Shown in pieces: positions 11,654 to 24,342 of a stretch of DNA of 64,000 bases; position 1 is the stretch's first letter; each line of letters opens with the position of its first letter. The position numbers and the translations under genes are program-made. The DNA comes from Cristatella mucedo (Eukaryota; Bryozoa; Phylactolaemata; Cristatellidae): assembly GCA_009760855.2 (NCBI GenBank), contig WPIO01000046.1, forward strand, positions 36,001-100,000, given 5' to 3'. Under the pieces are notes generated by a model. It saw only the letters and a list, made by a program, of their open reading frames with translations, was not told the DNA's origin and ran no database searches.

Positions 11654-11727
11654 TCTCTGTCTCTCTCTCTCTATTTTATAGTATACAATATAAGAATATA
11701 TATATATATATGTATATACATATATTA
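11654..11727. repeat. CT then AT microsatellites
   Basis: (CT)n near 11657-11672, followed by TATA-rich (TA)n at about 11697-11727. Confidence 0.85.
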
Positions 11728-12028
11728 GCATATTTCCCGACGACCATTGCTCTTACAGCCCTAACAGACTGCGAGGACGGCGAATTTCAGCCAGGCAAAA
11801 GAAAATGGCTGACGCCGAGCACAGAAGATGCTCTCTGACGCAGGACTGACGGCTTCCGCACCTACATGCTTTGTCGTGTAGCTGCATATATTCTGGAAAG
11901 TTAGGTAATGAGCAGCAGTGACCAGGCAACCTGACGAGGCTACTAGCGGTAAAGCGCGGATGACCTGCAACAGTAGTCAGTCTTCTTTTCGACCGCTGCC
12001 GGTCTGCTGTACAGATAGTTTCAGTGGG

Positions 12029-12383
12029 TAATAATAATAATAATAATATTGCACTTGATAAAGCGCCCTCAGAGAACTTAATCTCTTTCTAGGCGCTTTA
12101 CATTTGCTGCAAAGTGATACGCAATAGAATAGTAAGTAAAATCATGCTTGAAAAACAAACAAAATGAATAACATGGTTAGGGGTGACATGCACAGGGTCA
12201 GCATGCAAATGTGGTTAGTGGCAGCATGCACAGTGTCAGCACGCATAAGCACATCGAGGACGAATCACAAGGACCCACTAAATGCTGTCCTAAATAGGTA
12301 TGTTTTTAAGTTTCTTTTAAATGTGGTCAGGTCAGGGGATGTTCTGATGCAGGTCGGGAGGGAGTTCCAGGCTGTGGGAGCAG
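12029..12383 (-). mobile_element. L2-like family A 3' end
   Basis: Begins on the plus strand with (ATA)n, then the reverse complement of the 3' stem-loop (AAGCGCCCTCAGAGAAC ... GGCGCTTTAC). It extends into the coding tail (AWNSLPTCIRTSPDLTTFKR on minus). 5'-truncated at about 12383. Confidence 0.9.
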
Positions 12384-12777
12384 GTACGGTCATCCGAGGT
12401 GCCTCGTAAGTATGGATGTGGGTGGAACCCAAGGGATCTGTGCGCGGTTCATCTCTTTTCACAGTGCATACTCTCGCTCAAGCGGATATAATTAATCATC
12501 ATGCACTATTTAGGCTTTCATTTTTATGCAAATGGCACGCCACTGTACGATTCCATGATGATTCATTCACGGACGTTGTACTCCCTAGTATACGAAGTAA
12601 CGGAAATTTAAATTCGATACACTGCTCGACGGAGAGCCCGGACAGGTATGTCAGAAGTATTATTACGTGGCAGTTGAAAATTCTCGAAAGACAACCTCAG
12701 GTGCAGATTTTGCACCGCACAGCTGCAGTAGTCTTGCTGCACTGTTAGGAAGACCCGCAAATCGTGAGTTACAGAAG

Positions 12778-13560
12778 TAATAATAATGCTCTCGATAAAG
12801 CGCCCTCAGAGAACTCAATCTCTTTCTAGGCGCTTTACATTTGCTGGAAAGGGAATTGCAATTAGATGGTAAGTAGAATCATGCTTGATAAACAAAAAAA
12901 ATGAATAATATGGTTAGGGGTGACATGCACAGGGTCAGCATGCAAATGTGGTTAGTGGCAGCATGCACAGTGTCAGCACGCATAAGCACATCAAGGACGA
13001 ATCACAGGGACCCACTAAATGCTGTCCTAAATAGGTGTTTTTAAGTTCCTTTTAAATGTGGTCAGGTCAGGAGATGTTCTGACGCAGGTCGGGAGGGAGT
13101 TCCAGGCTTTGGGAGAATACGAACTAAATGCACGGTCTCCAAAGGATTTGAGGTTTGTACGGGCTATTTGTAGACTGTTGGATTCCGAAAAGCGGGTGGT
13201 ACGATGCTTGGCCTGATGGGGGAGTATATCTGAAAGATAGGCTGGAGCCATAGAATGAAGGGACCTAAAAGTGAGCGACAAAACCTTGAAGTCAATCCGT
13301 TGCTTGACTGGTAGCCAGTGCAGGTCGGCGAGAAGTGGAGTAATGTGACAACTGCGACGCTCACGACAGACAAGCCTACCTGCAGAGTTTTGCACCAGCT
13401 GCAATCGCCTGATCGCACATGCCGGTAGGCCAGCGAGCAGTGAGTTGCAGAAGTCGAGACGGGATGTCACGAATGTATGGACCAACTTGGACGTGGTATC
13501 CTTATCTAAACAAGCCCAAATTTTAGCAATGTTATGAAGCTGAAAATAGGCAGATTTGAC
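12778..13560 (-). pseudogene. L2-like family A C-terminal region and 3' end
   Basis: The minus ORF 13485-13027 encodes the region C-terminal to the RT: HTFVTSRLDFCNSLLAGLP, RLVCRERRSCHITPLLADLH, YLSDILPHQAKHRT, AWNSLPTCVRTSPDLTTFKR. The 3' UTR with the AAGCGCCCTCAG stem-loop and an ATT tail follows toward 12778. It is the cleanest family A C-terminal reading frame in the window. Confidence 0.92.
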
Positions 13561-14345
13561 TGTTTGTTGAGAAGTGTACCTGCAATGTCCCCTAATACGT
13601 GTGCAAGCTCGGCTGTTGTACCATTATCTAAGCAAGTCAAAGAGCGATTGCTATAAATAAAAAAAACTGATAATCTGGTAGTGACACGTGACTGCCAGCT
13701 CGCTCGTAGTAGCACGTGACTTCCAGCTCGCTCTTAGTGAAGCGTGATGTGACGGCCGTCAGGTCATACGGCGTGCAGCGCTCGGTATTCAGCTGGCTCG
13801 AAAAGAAAATCGCCTGGTTGGCGTAACTTTCAGAGAACATAGTTCGGCAGAAAAACACCGCTGCCCCTCGACCTCAAGCACGGTGAGGTTGTGGCGCGAG
13901 TTTTTGCAAGATCAAATAGAAAGCTCATCTCGGTTGAGCAGAGCTGGCAAGCCGGCCGCGGCGTTTCCGCCTGCCTCGCTCATCGACCGGGAATGTCGGG
14001 TCAGCGTGTCATCCACACGCACGGCTGATTACACGGGCACCTTAGCTGGAATTCGAATCTTTCCGTCGTAGATTCAATGCATTTAGGCTGCTTAGGCTTT
14101 TCGCTCGTCAAACCGACAGGAAGGTTTTTTATTCTCCAACCGAGTGGGCCGTGAATACGCTAGTCATTCAAAGCCTTACAGACTTGGTTTATACAGAGTG
14201 GCATCCGCGTACGTAACAGCTGTCTACAAGAAAGCGGATATAGGGAACGCAGCTGATAGTGTGCATTGTACAACCTATATTTACGCTCTCTAGCAGAGAA
14301 ATAGGCTGTGCTGCGAATTACGTCATCATTCAATGCCCTACGGAA
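13561..14345. other. No recognisable gene
   Basis: A pair of near-direct repeats around AGTCACACGTGACTGCCAGCTC/AGCACGTGACTTCCAGCTC (about 13680-13735) is visible. No gene signature otherwise. Confidence 0.35.
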
Positions 14346-14349
14346 AATG

Positions 14350-14470
14350 CTGCCCTGGTTTAGCTCCGGGGTTAAGGTGCTTACCTTTGACTTTCGAGGT
14401 CGTGGGTTCGAGCCCTACGGCATACGTGAAGCGCCTGTACGTAAGAGATCTCTTAGGGCAACGATTCTCA
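14350..14470 (+). mobile_element. SINE1 copy
   Basis: Head CTGGTTTAGC..GGTTAAGGTG, box B GTGGGTTCGAGCCC, then the L2-like tail start ACGTGAAGCGCCTGTACG, which degrades after CTCTTAGGGC. Confidence 0.75.
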
Positions 14471-14984
14471 GCCTGTGGGTCGCGATCCCTTTGGGGGTCG
14501 AACGACCCTTTCGCAGGGACCACCTAAGACCATCGGAAAGCACGCATTTCCACATTTCGCACGCAAAGATTTTATGGTTGGGGGTTGCCACAACATTTGA
14601 AACTGCATTAAAAGGGGTCACGGTAGTAGGAAGGTCGAGAAACACTATCTTAAAGCGTCTAACAAATAAAATATATTTATTTTACATTTATGGTATTTTG
14701 TACTGAGGGACGTAAAACTCCGTGTTATATAAGAATGTGAGAAACGACAAAATCAGCGTCTATCAATGTCAAGGCCTTGAAGTGTGACCTTGAGTGTACA
14801 CCTTGTGTAGCTTTTAACTTTTAGGCCCTTCATTGCTTTTCTGCAGCATATATATCATAAAAATAATAACCAATCAGGGTCTCTAGCACGGTACTACATG
14901 CTCGTCTGACGGAAGTTCTTTATGTATGCCTCAAACTAACCTTAGATACTTTAAAGCCTGTGCCTAGTGATCGTACACCCCAAA

Positions 14985-15225
14985 GTTTGGAGCTCAACAG
15001 CGACTGTCCAAGTACGACATATCAGACTTTTCGGCATTATAAAGAAGCTAAAACCTACCTGTTCGCCTTAGCATTTATTCCAAGTGCAGGATCGTCCATT
15101 GTGTGCTCAAGCGTGCTGACATTGTGCATTTCACCACTAGTCAATCGACTTGCTTCATTTCTCGCTTACGGAAAATTCAAAGACAGAGATTAAGTTCTCC
15201 TATGGCGCTATAAAAATGCTTGAAA
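14985..15225 (+). mobile_element. Old L2-like 3' end
   Basis: The deduced TYLFALAF and the phrase GCTGACATTGTGC match the family A tail at low identity. It ends with AGAGATTAAGTTCTCCTATGG and CGCTATAAAA. Diverged relative to other copies. Confidence 0.5.
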
Positions 15226-16369
15226 TTATTTTTATTTTTATGACTTCGCATTTTTCTACCCGATGCACTCCCTCACGGAGGAGCTGTATTCGCAGACGTA
15301 CTGCCCACATCCTTCGAGTCGATCTTAAGTTGTGCCATGTAACTGTGGCTCTACAGGAATCCCCGTCGCACGTAAAAAAACAACCACTTTCAAATTGCTC
15401 ATTACAACGTAGTAAATCATTCGAACAGGGCTTTTCAGCGAGGCTTTTGGCTATGTATTACATGTCAACACCGTTAGACGGGACGCGTGTCAAGTTTGCA
15501 GGCAAAGCAAGCGTTGCGACGCTAACCGAGCTAGTTGGATTTAGGCAGCAATTTTGAAGTCAACCTGTTTCACGGAAATTGCCAAAATTAATTCACTTAT
15601 TTTGAATTTTGTTGGTTCGACAATGCCTCACAGCCGGGATGCGAATATTTGGGTACGTTCACATAGTGATACTGCGCTTCGCACCGAAGTGCTTCTATGG
15701 CTACAACGACGACGTCTCGGCTTTGAGCAGAGAATGCCGGATACAAAGCCAAAGATGAGAAACTCTCATTAAAAATCATCGAACAGATGCTAAGCGACAA
15801 TTCACTACCTAGTCCGAACAAGCGAGCGGCTGCTTCGGCTGCTTCTGGTGGCTCGCCTCTCTCTGCTATGAGCAATGGTGTCAATCGCCAGGCGCCGATA
15901 AACCTCTTCGCAGACTTGAAAGTATCCGAAAATGCCAACCAGGCTATTGCAGATAAGCCAGCCTCGACGTTGGGACAATCTCAAGCGCGACTGTGGATCT
16001 CAGAAAGCCAAGATGAAATGCGCGTTATTTACCGTACGTACGGACGTAAATATGATAGCGCAGGGATACCAGGCCAGTGACCGCAACTGCTTTTATTTCA
16101 AGTAGAGCGAGCTGCCGATGATGACGCGTAAATGGTCATGATGACGCCGAAAGGATGGTTAATAGCCAGAAGTCTGAATAGCAAGTGGCATTGAGCGTCT
16201 TCTTGAGTGCGCTAGCATGCTGGCCTTAGGATGCTACTCGTTTGCTTGCTTGCTCGTCTAAGCAAGACACCGTGCTTGTCATTATCTCTGGGCTACCGTT
16301 ACTCTCTCATCCAGTTGAAAAGAACCCGTACAGAGTTTGGTTCTGTCGGGCGCAATGCAAGCGATCTTT
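15226..16369. other. No recognisable gene
   Basis: ORFs on both strands (for example plus 15787-16080, Ser/Ala-rich) but no domain or splice-supported exon. Confidence 0.3.
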
Positions 16370-16398
16370 TATCATTATTATTATTATTATTATTACTA
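16370..16398. repeat. (ATT)n microsatellite
   Basis: About eight ATT units followed by ACTAAG. No LINE tail is recognisable directly upstream, so it may be a relic of an old L2 tail. Confidence 0.7.
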
Positions 16399-16752
16399 AG
16401 TGGTGCTTCGCAACTACGGACTACTTCTCGGTCGCATCAACTTCAATAGCAAGTTTTCCTACATTGTCCCTTGGTTAAAATAAACTCCTTGAGTGGCGGG
16501 GTCTGCCGCTTTATTACATCGTAAATACGAACACGCCCCAGTATATGCCATTCCCAAGCTGTCATCCACCATTTTTTGAATGTCCGCGGCTCGTTAGACG
16601 ATAGGTCTGACTGTTTATTAGATTGGCAATACCGGAAATCGTCGGCTAGACGTCGACCCACGCTCCACAGCTCCCTGCCAATGTCTTGGTTCGAACGCCT
16701 GAACTCGTCGGTCCTGAAGCAAAACACAGCCAGCCAAGAATTATCGAACATA

Positions 16753-16808
16753 GATCGATGGTCGAAGATCGATGGTCGAAGATCGATGGTCGAAGATCGA
16801 TGGTCGAA
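16753..16808. repeat. 14-bp tandem repeat, four copies
   Basis: GATCGATGGTCGAA repeated four times without mismatch (16753, 16767, 16781, 16795). It lies inside overlapping ORFs on both strands that I do not regard as genes. Confidence 0.9.
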
Positions 16809-17984
16809 GAAAGAGAGCGACGCCATCTGCAAGCGCTGTCGGAACATTCGCAGCGAGAGCGACGCTGCGAAGCCTTCGGGGCGAAGTTTTGAGATATTAA
16901 TACTGAGTCGATGCATATTTATTTCATTACAGGGGCTGAAAAGGCTACCAGCTGAGCGTGCCTTCAGCGGCTAAGCTGCTCGTAAATAGATTTCTTGAAC
17001 GTACTATCACTTTTGTTCATTAGTGATCGTATTTGGAGGGTTGGCAGTACCGATAGAGGAACTGGTCACTGTTGTTAGACAGGTCTGGAGAGGCGTGGCC
17101 TTAAAAAACTTTGTATCTCCTACCGCGAACCCAGTTACTCTTCTTCAGATGCATTTAGCTCACAACCGAATCACTGCGCGTCGTCTCCTGATTTGACGAT
17201 AGTAAAAAAGAATTTGAGTGGAACAAACCGTTTTGCTCGTCGAATTTCTTCCGTCAGAGTAAAATGCCATTTGTGTGCCTATTTACGACGATGCTGTGCA
17301 TGCCATGACTAGGTATTTTATTTCCTTACCTATTCATGAGTCGGTCCATGTTACTCGTTAGAAGCCAGGTACGGACGAGCGGCCGTTTGAGATTTCTCTC
17401 TTGTACATTTGCACACTTCTCTGAGCATGATACTGGGTGGTTTTGAATGATTGTCTCAGCATGATACATTTCTTGTCACCAGCTGTTAGCTGTCGCTTCT
17501 CTGTCAGCTTGTTGTAAAGCACCACAATAGAGAATCGGTTTTCTTCAGGCGCCGTAAAAAAGCTCACAATTTTCACTATTCCCATTCTGAGTGCACCTAT
17601 ACGCTTGCTTTTTAAGGTAAACTGGCTTTTTTCCCCTACCGCTGTTTTTCCGTTAAACTCACGGTCGGTCGGTCATTTTGGAATGCTGGCCATCCTCATA
17701 ATAATCAAGCCGCTTAAAGTGATTCGTGAAATAGATCAAATTAATGAGCCTCGTTCAGCCTGTCACTGCAACGCTGATAACATCAGACGCCGTAGCAATT
17801 CTTAACTCGTAAGCCGGATATTGCAGCATTATATCCTCTGAAATCTCCGAGATATCGGAAATCTCCGAAACGCTGCCAAAACTGGACGCCGTGGCCTCAC
17901 AAACTCCGCCTTATGTTAATGCCGGTGCTCGCAGCGACGCGAGCGGCGCGTTTACGTCGCGCGCGGGGGGGGGGGAGCGCGCTG
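16809..17984. other. No recognisable gene
   Basis: No exon or repeat identified. A short poly-G tract (9 or more G) sits near 17965. Confidence 0.35.
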
Positions 17985-18047
17985 TAATAAATAATAATAA
18001 TAATGCACTTGATAAAGCGCCCTCAGAGAACTAAATCTCTTTCTAGC
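17985..18047 (-). mobile_element. L2-like family A tail fragment
   Basis: (ATA)n then TGCACTTGATAAAGCGCCCT and AGAGAACTAAATCTCTTTCTAG: only the last about 60 bp of the LINE 3' end, antisense. Confidence 0.9.
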
Positions 18048-18059
18048 TGTGCTAAAACT

Positions 18060-18890
18060 TCTCATCAGCTCATCGTCGTGCATATCCTCGCTCAATTGCT
18101 TCGGCCTTGCGGCGTCGCGCTCGGCCGGCTATAGCTGTGCGACAGACTGCCCCGCTCGACGGCTGCTCAGAAGCAGCGCAGCTCGTCGGACGCGCTGCGC
18201 TGCTTGGCGAAGCGTCGGCGCCCAGCGCTCGCAGCACCGCCGCCTCCGCTGCACCGGACATGGACGGCGCGGCCCGCAGCCGTCGCTCCACCTAGTGCCC
18301 GCCGTTGGCCGGTGCTAGCTTTTGGGTGCAGGTAGCGAGCGCAATTTCTTACTTCCTTCGCTCTATTGTCGCTGGCTTCGAGCGGCCGCGGGCAGCAATT
18401 ACCCCGCCAATGCCGGCCGTAAATGGGCAGGAAGTGTCGCCCGCTGACGGAGGGGTTTTGACATTCGGAGGCGATGACCTTCGAGAGTCGCCGCCGCTGA
18501 TTAACGGGCTCGTCGATTTCCTGGTCAGGACAGCGGCGGTGGCCGGCCCGCTTGCCGCGGCGATCGGAAGGCTTCGGCAGTTGGTCAACTCGAAAGTGAC
18601 GGCTTCAGGCGCACGCCGCCAGGAAAGCCTCGTTGCTTAAGCGTAGATTCCGCTCAGGCAATGGTCGACGGATTCAGCGGCCATTTGCATTTAGCCGCAG
18701 AAGAGCGTGAGCGGCGAGTCTCCCGCTTGTTCGCAGGCAGTTGGGCAGTGCTCGCTCACAGAACCCAGGACTTGGGCGGTACGAGGACGCCTGAGTGGGC
18801 GCGGTGCGAGAGCCTCACCCTTCGGCACAGACGCAGGCAAGCCCGTCGGTAGCTCTTTGTTGGGCCCCGAATTCGACTTTCAAGATGTAA
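18060..18890. other. GC-rich unassigned region
   Basis: CpG-dense sequence with overlapping ORFs on both strands (for example plus 18305-18640, 111 codons). Products are Ala/Arg/Pro-rich with no motif. It could be a CpG island or a first exon of an unknown gene; no support either way. Confidence 0.3.
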
Positions 18891-18892
18891 CA

Positions 18893-19412
18893 ATTGACTT
18901 CAAGGTTTTGTCGCTCACTTTTAGGTCTCTTCATTCTATGGCTCCAGCCTATCTTTCAGATATACTACCCCATCAGGCAAAGCATCGTACCACTCGCTTT
19001 TCGGAATCCAACAGTCTAGAAATACCTCGTACAAACCTTAAATCCTTTGGAGACCGTGCATTTAGCTCGTATGCTCCCACAGCCTGGAACTCCCTCCCGA
19101 CCTGCGTCAGAACATCCCCTGACCTGACCACATTTAAAAGAAACTTAAAAACATACCTATTTAGGACAGCATTTAGTGGGTCCTTGTGATTCGTCTTCGA
19201 TGTGCTTATGCGTGCTGACACTGTGCATGCTGCCACTAACCACATTTGCATGCTGACCCAGTGCATGTAACCCCTAACCATGTTATTCATTTTGTTTGTT
19301 TTTCAAGCATGATTTTACTTACTATTCTATTGCCTATCACTTTGCAGCAAATGTAAAGCGCCTAGAAAGAGATTAAGTTCTCTGAGGGCGCTTTATCAAG
19401 TGCAATATATTA
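18893..19412 (+). pseudogene. L2-like family A C-terminal region and 3' end
   Basis: Encodes FKVLSLTFRSLHSMAPAYLS, HQAKHRTTRFSESN, FGDRAFSSYAPTAWNSLP and TFKRNLKTYLF, closely matching the copy at 12.8-13.5 kb. The 3' UTR has the full stem-loop and ends ATATATT. 5'-truncated around 18893, where it joins GC-rich sequence. Confidence 0.92.
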
Positions 19413-19423
19413 TCAACTCCGGC

Positions 19424-19451
19424 GGATGGGTGGGTGGGTGGGTGGGCGGGG
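19424..19451. repeat. (GGGT)n tract
   Basis: GGATGGGTGGGTGGGTGGGTGGGCGGGG. Five or more runs of three or four G, a composition compatible with a G-quadruplex, directly after the L2 copy. Confidence 0.7.
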
Positions 19452-20465
19452 TTGCCGTTTACTCACCCAAAATAAGATGGGCAGCGAGGTCCTGCTGTCG
19501 CGTTGCTTCACACCACACCCACTTCGACCGTGCACACAGCACAGTATTGATTGATTGTACTGAGCGCAGATGATTGAAAGTGATGAACAGCTCGTACTCG
19601 TCGCACGCACTTGGAGGAGGAAATATCGGCAGCGCGGACTGTCTGACGCGAACGTCGATACAGCCACATTGCACAGCCGTTCATTAATCTTCACTACAGG
19701 CCTAACGAGCAGCGTATCGAACTCCAGGTTCTGGCTCTTTCCTTTTGGCTGTTGCGTTCTCTCGCTCCAGCCCACCTTTACGAGCTGGTTTCACATGAAC
19801 CTCCCCCTCCCCTCCCCCGTCGCACCACCAGCTCTTCTGACTGGTTCGTTGTTTGTGCACATGTCTAACTACAAATATTTTGGAGACCGCGCCTTCATTT
19901 TTCTACGCTCCCAAAGCTCAGAACTCACCATTGACTGACATCACGTCATCTCGTTTTGGGCGATATTAAAAAAGAAGCTAGAACCTAGCGGGTACCTGGT
20001 CTTCCTCACAGCCTTCACTCTGTCCGAATGAACTGACCTTTTGTGCGGTTTTGCTCAAAGAAAAAATTCGCATGTTGCGAGTAAAGACAAGCATAGTACG
20101 CTTTTCATAGAGCTCAGTGAACTCTTCTTTTATTTCTGTGAGCCTTGCTTACCAGTGCATAATTAAGGGCATGTTCCTGACCGGGTCCTACTAACTGGCG
20201 GCCTTGAGTACCTTCTGTGTGCTTGTGCGAGCTCGTCTGTGAACGACACCTGGGTGCCTTAGCTTTCGTGCCTAAGCAAAATACCTTGCAACTATCGTTT
20301 ATTGTTTCTCAAGCTCTGAGTTATAAAGTACCTGAATATAGGGCGAGTACTCTAAGGACGCTTCACAAGAGAATTTGTATCATCGTTATTCTTTTCTCAA
20401 AGCTTCATTCATCTATATCCATCTTTGTGCATCTGCTTGTATATGTAGTTTATAGTTCATTTATG
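19452..20465. other. No recognisable gene
   Basis: Short ORFs only. Confidence 0.35.
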
Positions 20466-20540
20466 TAGCAGCTCTCTTAGAGAACCTAATCTACATCCAG
20501 GCACTTAACACATGCCGCAGGGCTCCTCGAGCCCCTATAT
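20466..20540 (-). mobile_element. SINE1 tail fragment
   Basis: Antisense CTCTTAGAGAACCTAATCTA and AGGCACTTAACACATGC.GC.GGGCTC match the SINE1 tail and end of its head. Diverged. Confidence 0.55.
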
Positions 20541-21474
20541 ACCTTTGCACCTCAATAGCGCGAAGCGATTTCCGAATTTCAGACATTCGCAATGCGATTT
20601 GCTACTGTGTGACACACTCCGCTTAGGTTCGAAATTGCCTGTGCCCTTTGATGCTCGGGTTATTTTCTGATTCAGAAGATGCAAATGTCTGCGATTATAA
20701 GCAGCAATTTTTCATGAAGTTGGATTCTTCTTGTACTCTTCCCTTGAGTGCAATGTCATTCAAAATGCTTTATACACTCTTCCACGTTTGTAATAGGCAT
20801 GATGGACGTCAGCGTGAGAGAATCACCAGACGTAATGGGCCGTGGGGTAAGGAATCCTCAGGCAGTTCAAGCAGAGGTCGCATGCGCTTGGTAGGATTGT
20901 GTAGGCGTACTTCCTCGCGAACCTGTAGAGATGACCTGCAGCATGTGGTCAAAGGATCAGTTCGCACTTCTACAGCTACAGAAAACTCCAAGTCTCCACT
21001 CGGTGAACGTCAAGCTACAGGCTAATGACAGGAAGCACTGTCAGAAGTGTCTAGTGTCCGTCAACTTTCAGGAAAAGACAGACGGCAAACGGAATGAGGA
21101 GCATGCTGAGCGTGTAGCCGTCACGGAGGCGTTGAGTCGAGAGCAACGTCACGGAGCCGAGACAAACGTTCGAGCGACGTTTTGCTGTACATCAAGATCT
21201 TGCTGTCGCTAGAACGGGAAGCCACGACTTCTGCAGTATTTGCATTCTGCTATAAATATTATCAGTTGCTGGGACTTTTCTCTGCACAGTGATTCTACTT
21301 ACTCCCGGCACTGAATTCACAAGTATTTACAGTTGGGAAGTCGCGGCGGAAAGTAGCTCATGTGGCTACAAGGATCTTATGGGGTTCGATCAAGCAGTAC
21401 AAATGTTATCCCGCCCGTGCGTGTTCCGGTTTACATGCACATTTATAACAGTATTGTTTTACCGCGAGTAACTG

Positions 21475-21475
<1 letters not shown>

Positions 21476-21547
<72 letters not shown>
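21476..21547. repeat. (GA)n microsatellite
   Basis: About 36 uninterrupted AG units. Predicted Glu/Arg ORFs through it are artefacts. Confidence 0.98.
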
Positions 21548-21549
<2 letters not shown>

Positions 21550-21807
21550 CTACAAGTACATGTATGGGCTCAAGAGTTTGCACTCGAAGCCGTAGAGAAT
21601 TATTAGAGGCTCCGTAAGCATTTCGTCCACATCAGATTATATTTAATTTGTCAGCCCATTATTCGCAAGTCATCTATTCTTCATTTACCCTGAAACTGCT
21701 CCGTGATTTATTTCGTGAAATGATCTACTTCCGGCTTTTTCGAACCGTTGCCATCTCAGGGGACAAGGCTCCAAACATGTGCGACGGCAATTCTGAATCC
21801 CGTTCAC

Positions 21808-22146
21808 GCATAAACGAGCCAGTTCTTTCTAAGTGTTGCAGCGAATAGCGACAGTAGCGCGATCTTGGCCGGCTCGAAGATGAAAATGTGCTGCAGCAAC
21901 GCCCATCCGAGCAGACTTAGCCATTCGCGTGACTCGAGCTCGTGTAGGCCCACGCCCACGTGCGCCGCCGCGAGCAAGGCCGCCGCTCCTTGCAGCAGAG
22001 AAAACGCGACGGCGGTGCGAGCGATCCGTGGCGAGAAGAACTTGGTGTGCTCGCCGCTCATCTCCATGTCAAGCTGCAGCAGGTGCGCCTCCGATATCTT
22101 GATGGCGTCTTTCACCAGGCCGGGAACGATGCCGCGGCAATGGAGC
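21808..22146 (-). CDS. Polycystin-1-like exon: TM4-TM5
   Basis: The acceptor is CAG before 22146 and the donor is GTGAAC after 21808. The exon encodes about 112 residues: a polar lead, then the hydrophobic ARTAVAFSLLQGAAALLAAA, then REWLSLLGWALLQHIFIFEP and AKIALLSLFAATL. The W-L-S...Q.IFI.EP.K pattern is characteristic of TM4-TM5 of polycystin-1 proteins (family W.S...S..Q...I.QP.KV). It opens with one base completing a codon, which matches the two bases left by the 38602-38891 exon. Composition is GC-rich relative to the flanks. It ends two bases into a codon, so a further exon is expected at lower coordinates; I could not identify it. Confidence 0.75.
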
Positions 22147-22219
22147 CTGATTCAACACGAACGCCGAACGTGGTTGTAGCGGAGAGGCTTCGCAAGTCGA
22201 AAGTGGTGCATGCATAGTG

Positions 22220-23505
22220 CAATGGCATAATGCATTTGGCAAGCAAGCGATTTCGATTACAAGGTCATCAAAATAGCTGCGCCCCTCTGCGTCCGAGCTA
22301 CTTCGTCTAGAACTTCTTCTTTCATCGCGAAATGAAGCAACGGCTTGCTTGCGAGGTTTTCAATTGCAACTTAAGAGGTTACGAATCCGATGTTGAAAGC
22401 ACGCAAAAAATTCAAAGGGCTGCACGGAATGTACAGTATGTACTGCATACCATCCGAGTATATATATTCTATGAGTGTACATCTTCGGAAGGTAAAGTCC
22501 ACAAATAACTCATTAGCTTGGGCTAAGGATTGGATTTTAAGAGATGAGAAATAAGCTTTAAACTTGAAAGCTGAAAATGTATATTACTTTTATTGAGAAA
22601 CAATTTTTAGCCTGGTACGTGCGTAAACTTCCTAAGTTATTGAGATAAATTTAATAAAATTGAAATTTACTGAGAATTATAACAGACAGTAAGTCTTCAA
22701 AAGCAGTGAAGATAGGTTGCTCTGCCATTGTAAGATTTGTCTGTACAAAGGTGATGCAAGAGAAAATCCGACTGGTGAACTGTGCTGATTTACTAGACTT
22801 GACTACTCACCTCATCGTGAGGTTCGTTCTTCTAAGTAATCACTGTTTTGTATACTATTTTTATATAGATGAACAAGAGTAGCTTGAACAATTGCCATTG
22901 ACTACTCAGGATATTTTGTAGTATTTCCTCTTTATGATTTTGCAGCAGAGTGTGGACACCATCTATACCGTCATACTGGTCTGTCTTACCAAAGCATGCA
23001 TGTCCAAGCAGCCGAAAATTATCACTTTGTAGCCACGTTGAATGATAAAGTACCCAATGACGATCTAAGTGAAAGCAAGAACGACACCGCAAAGCCATGG
23101 AGTGAACGAACGTCAGCATAACGGGGGGAGGAGGGACAGCATGCAGCCTCAGCCAAATTCTTCCGAGAAAAATAGCGCGATATCGAAGCAATCGTGAGCA
23201 CTCAAGTCATGCATTCGTAGGAGTGAAATGCAAAGTGCTTAAGAGGTTCTACCTACCGATCAAAGAAAGCTGGCCTGCCGCTAGGCAGCACGATGTGAAT
23301 AGAATGACTGTGTTAACCTACTTAAACTGAAAGGAAGTGCTTGGAATTGCATTTCTTCAAACGTGACTTTCGAAGGCATTGGTATAACTAACTTTCGTTG
23401 CGTTGTAGCAGTCCGTGATTGGTTGCAGTCAATGCAATACTCTAGCTACGATTGGCAACACTGCGAAGTATAACAGGCCATTTATTATAGCATGGTCAAT
23501 ACACC
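22220..23505. other. Intronic, no feature seen
   Basis: AT-rich, without a recognised repeat. The minus ORF 22832-23191 has no domain. Confidence 0.35.
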
Positions 23506-23506
<1 letters not shown>

Positions 23507-23579
<73 letters not shown>

Positions 23580-23592
23580 TAGATAGATAGAG
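23507..23592. repeat. (GA)n and (GATA)n compound microsatellite
   Basis: About 33 GA units followed by four GATA units and a short GA remnant. Confidence 0.97.
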
Positions 23593-24004
23593 AGATTGTG
23601 TTCTGTATGTATGCCTGCGCTTCTGTATGCTAGATCAAGAGTAGCTTAAAATGATACGTTTATGGATTCAACACACTATGGCACGTATAGTTTCCTATCG
23701 GTTGGCTCCTAAAATTGTCGTCTCACTGTAAATGTCTTTGAAATGCACGTACCTATGGGTATATATCTATATTGAGCATTTACATTATATGCTTACTTCA
23801 AGACCTGTTTGCATCACAGCTAAAGACTCACAGAGTCACAAACTTTCCCGAAACATGAAGATTCATGCATTTTTGCATTGCTCTTACTTGACAGAACACA
23901 CTACAGCTGGACCATCCCATACCAGGACCATCCCTTACCATCCCCTACTCCTTCATAGGCTTGCGCATGCAGTCTGCTAGGGGATCAGGGTACCTTACAG
24001 TTTG

Positions 24005-24192
24005 AGCCGTGATGGCACACCAGGTAAGGCGGTTGCTTTCACGACCTTGGTCCTGAGGTCATGGGTTCGATTCCTGCGGCGGGAGATTCTTTATCGCCAC
24101 TGCAAGCGGTGGTGATAGCCGTAAAGGCTCTTCTGTCGCTATACAAAAAGAGGCTGTTTAATCAGCTAGGATTTATTTATTTATTTATTTAC
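24005..24192 (+). mobile_element. SINE2, near full length, with (TTTA)n
   Basis: The head GCCGTGATGGCACACCAGG has a box A-like region and box B GGGTTCGATTCC. Then come the body CGCCACTGCAAGCGGTGGTG, CGTAAAGGCTCTTCTGTCGC and the end AGAGGCTGTTTAATCAGCTAG. A (TTTA)n stretch follows at about 24169-24192. This is the best reference copy for the family. Confidence 0.88.
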
Positions 24193-24341
24193 AGTTTTCT
24201 CTACCAGGAGCTACTGTCACAGAGCTCAAGATCACAACTGCCTGAAACTTATCAACAAGATGTCAATCAGTACTTGATAATTCTGTTAGATGGCTTCGGT
24301 GTCTTGAGCGAAAAGTCAGGCAGATTCAGCTACACATTGCT

Positions 24342-24342
<1 letters not shown>

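Noticed and set aside
18305-18640. 111-codon plus ORF in GC-rich sequence
   Set aside because: Overlapping antisense ORFs of similar length, Ala/Arg/Pro composition and no domain suggest a composition effect.
20809-20991. Possible next polycystin exon after TM4-TM5 (acceptor CTCTACAG, phase compatible)
   Set aside because: The in-phase product has no similarity to TM6 or the channel region and hits a stop soon after; insufficient evidence.
24007-24090. Functional tRNA gene calls at SINE heads (also 14350, 43349, 57200)
   Set aside because: The heads have box A/B-like sequences, but each is joined to a conserved non-tRNA body and present in many diverged copies, so they are SINEs.
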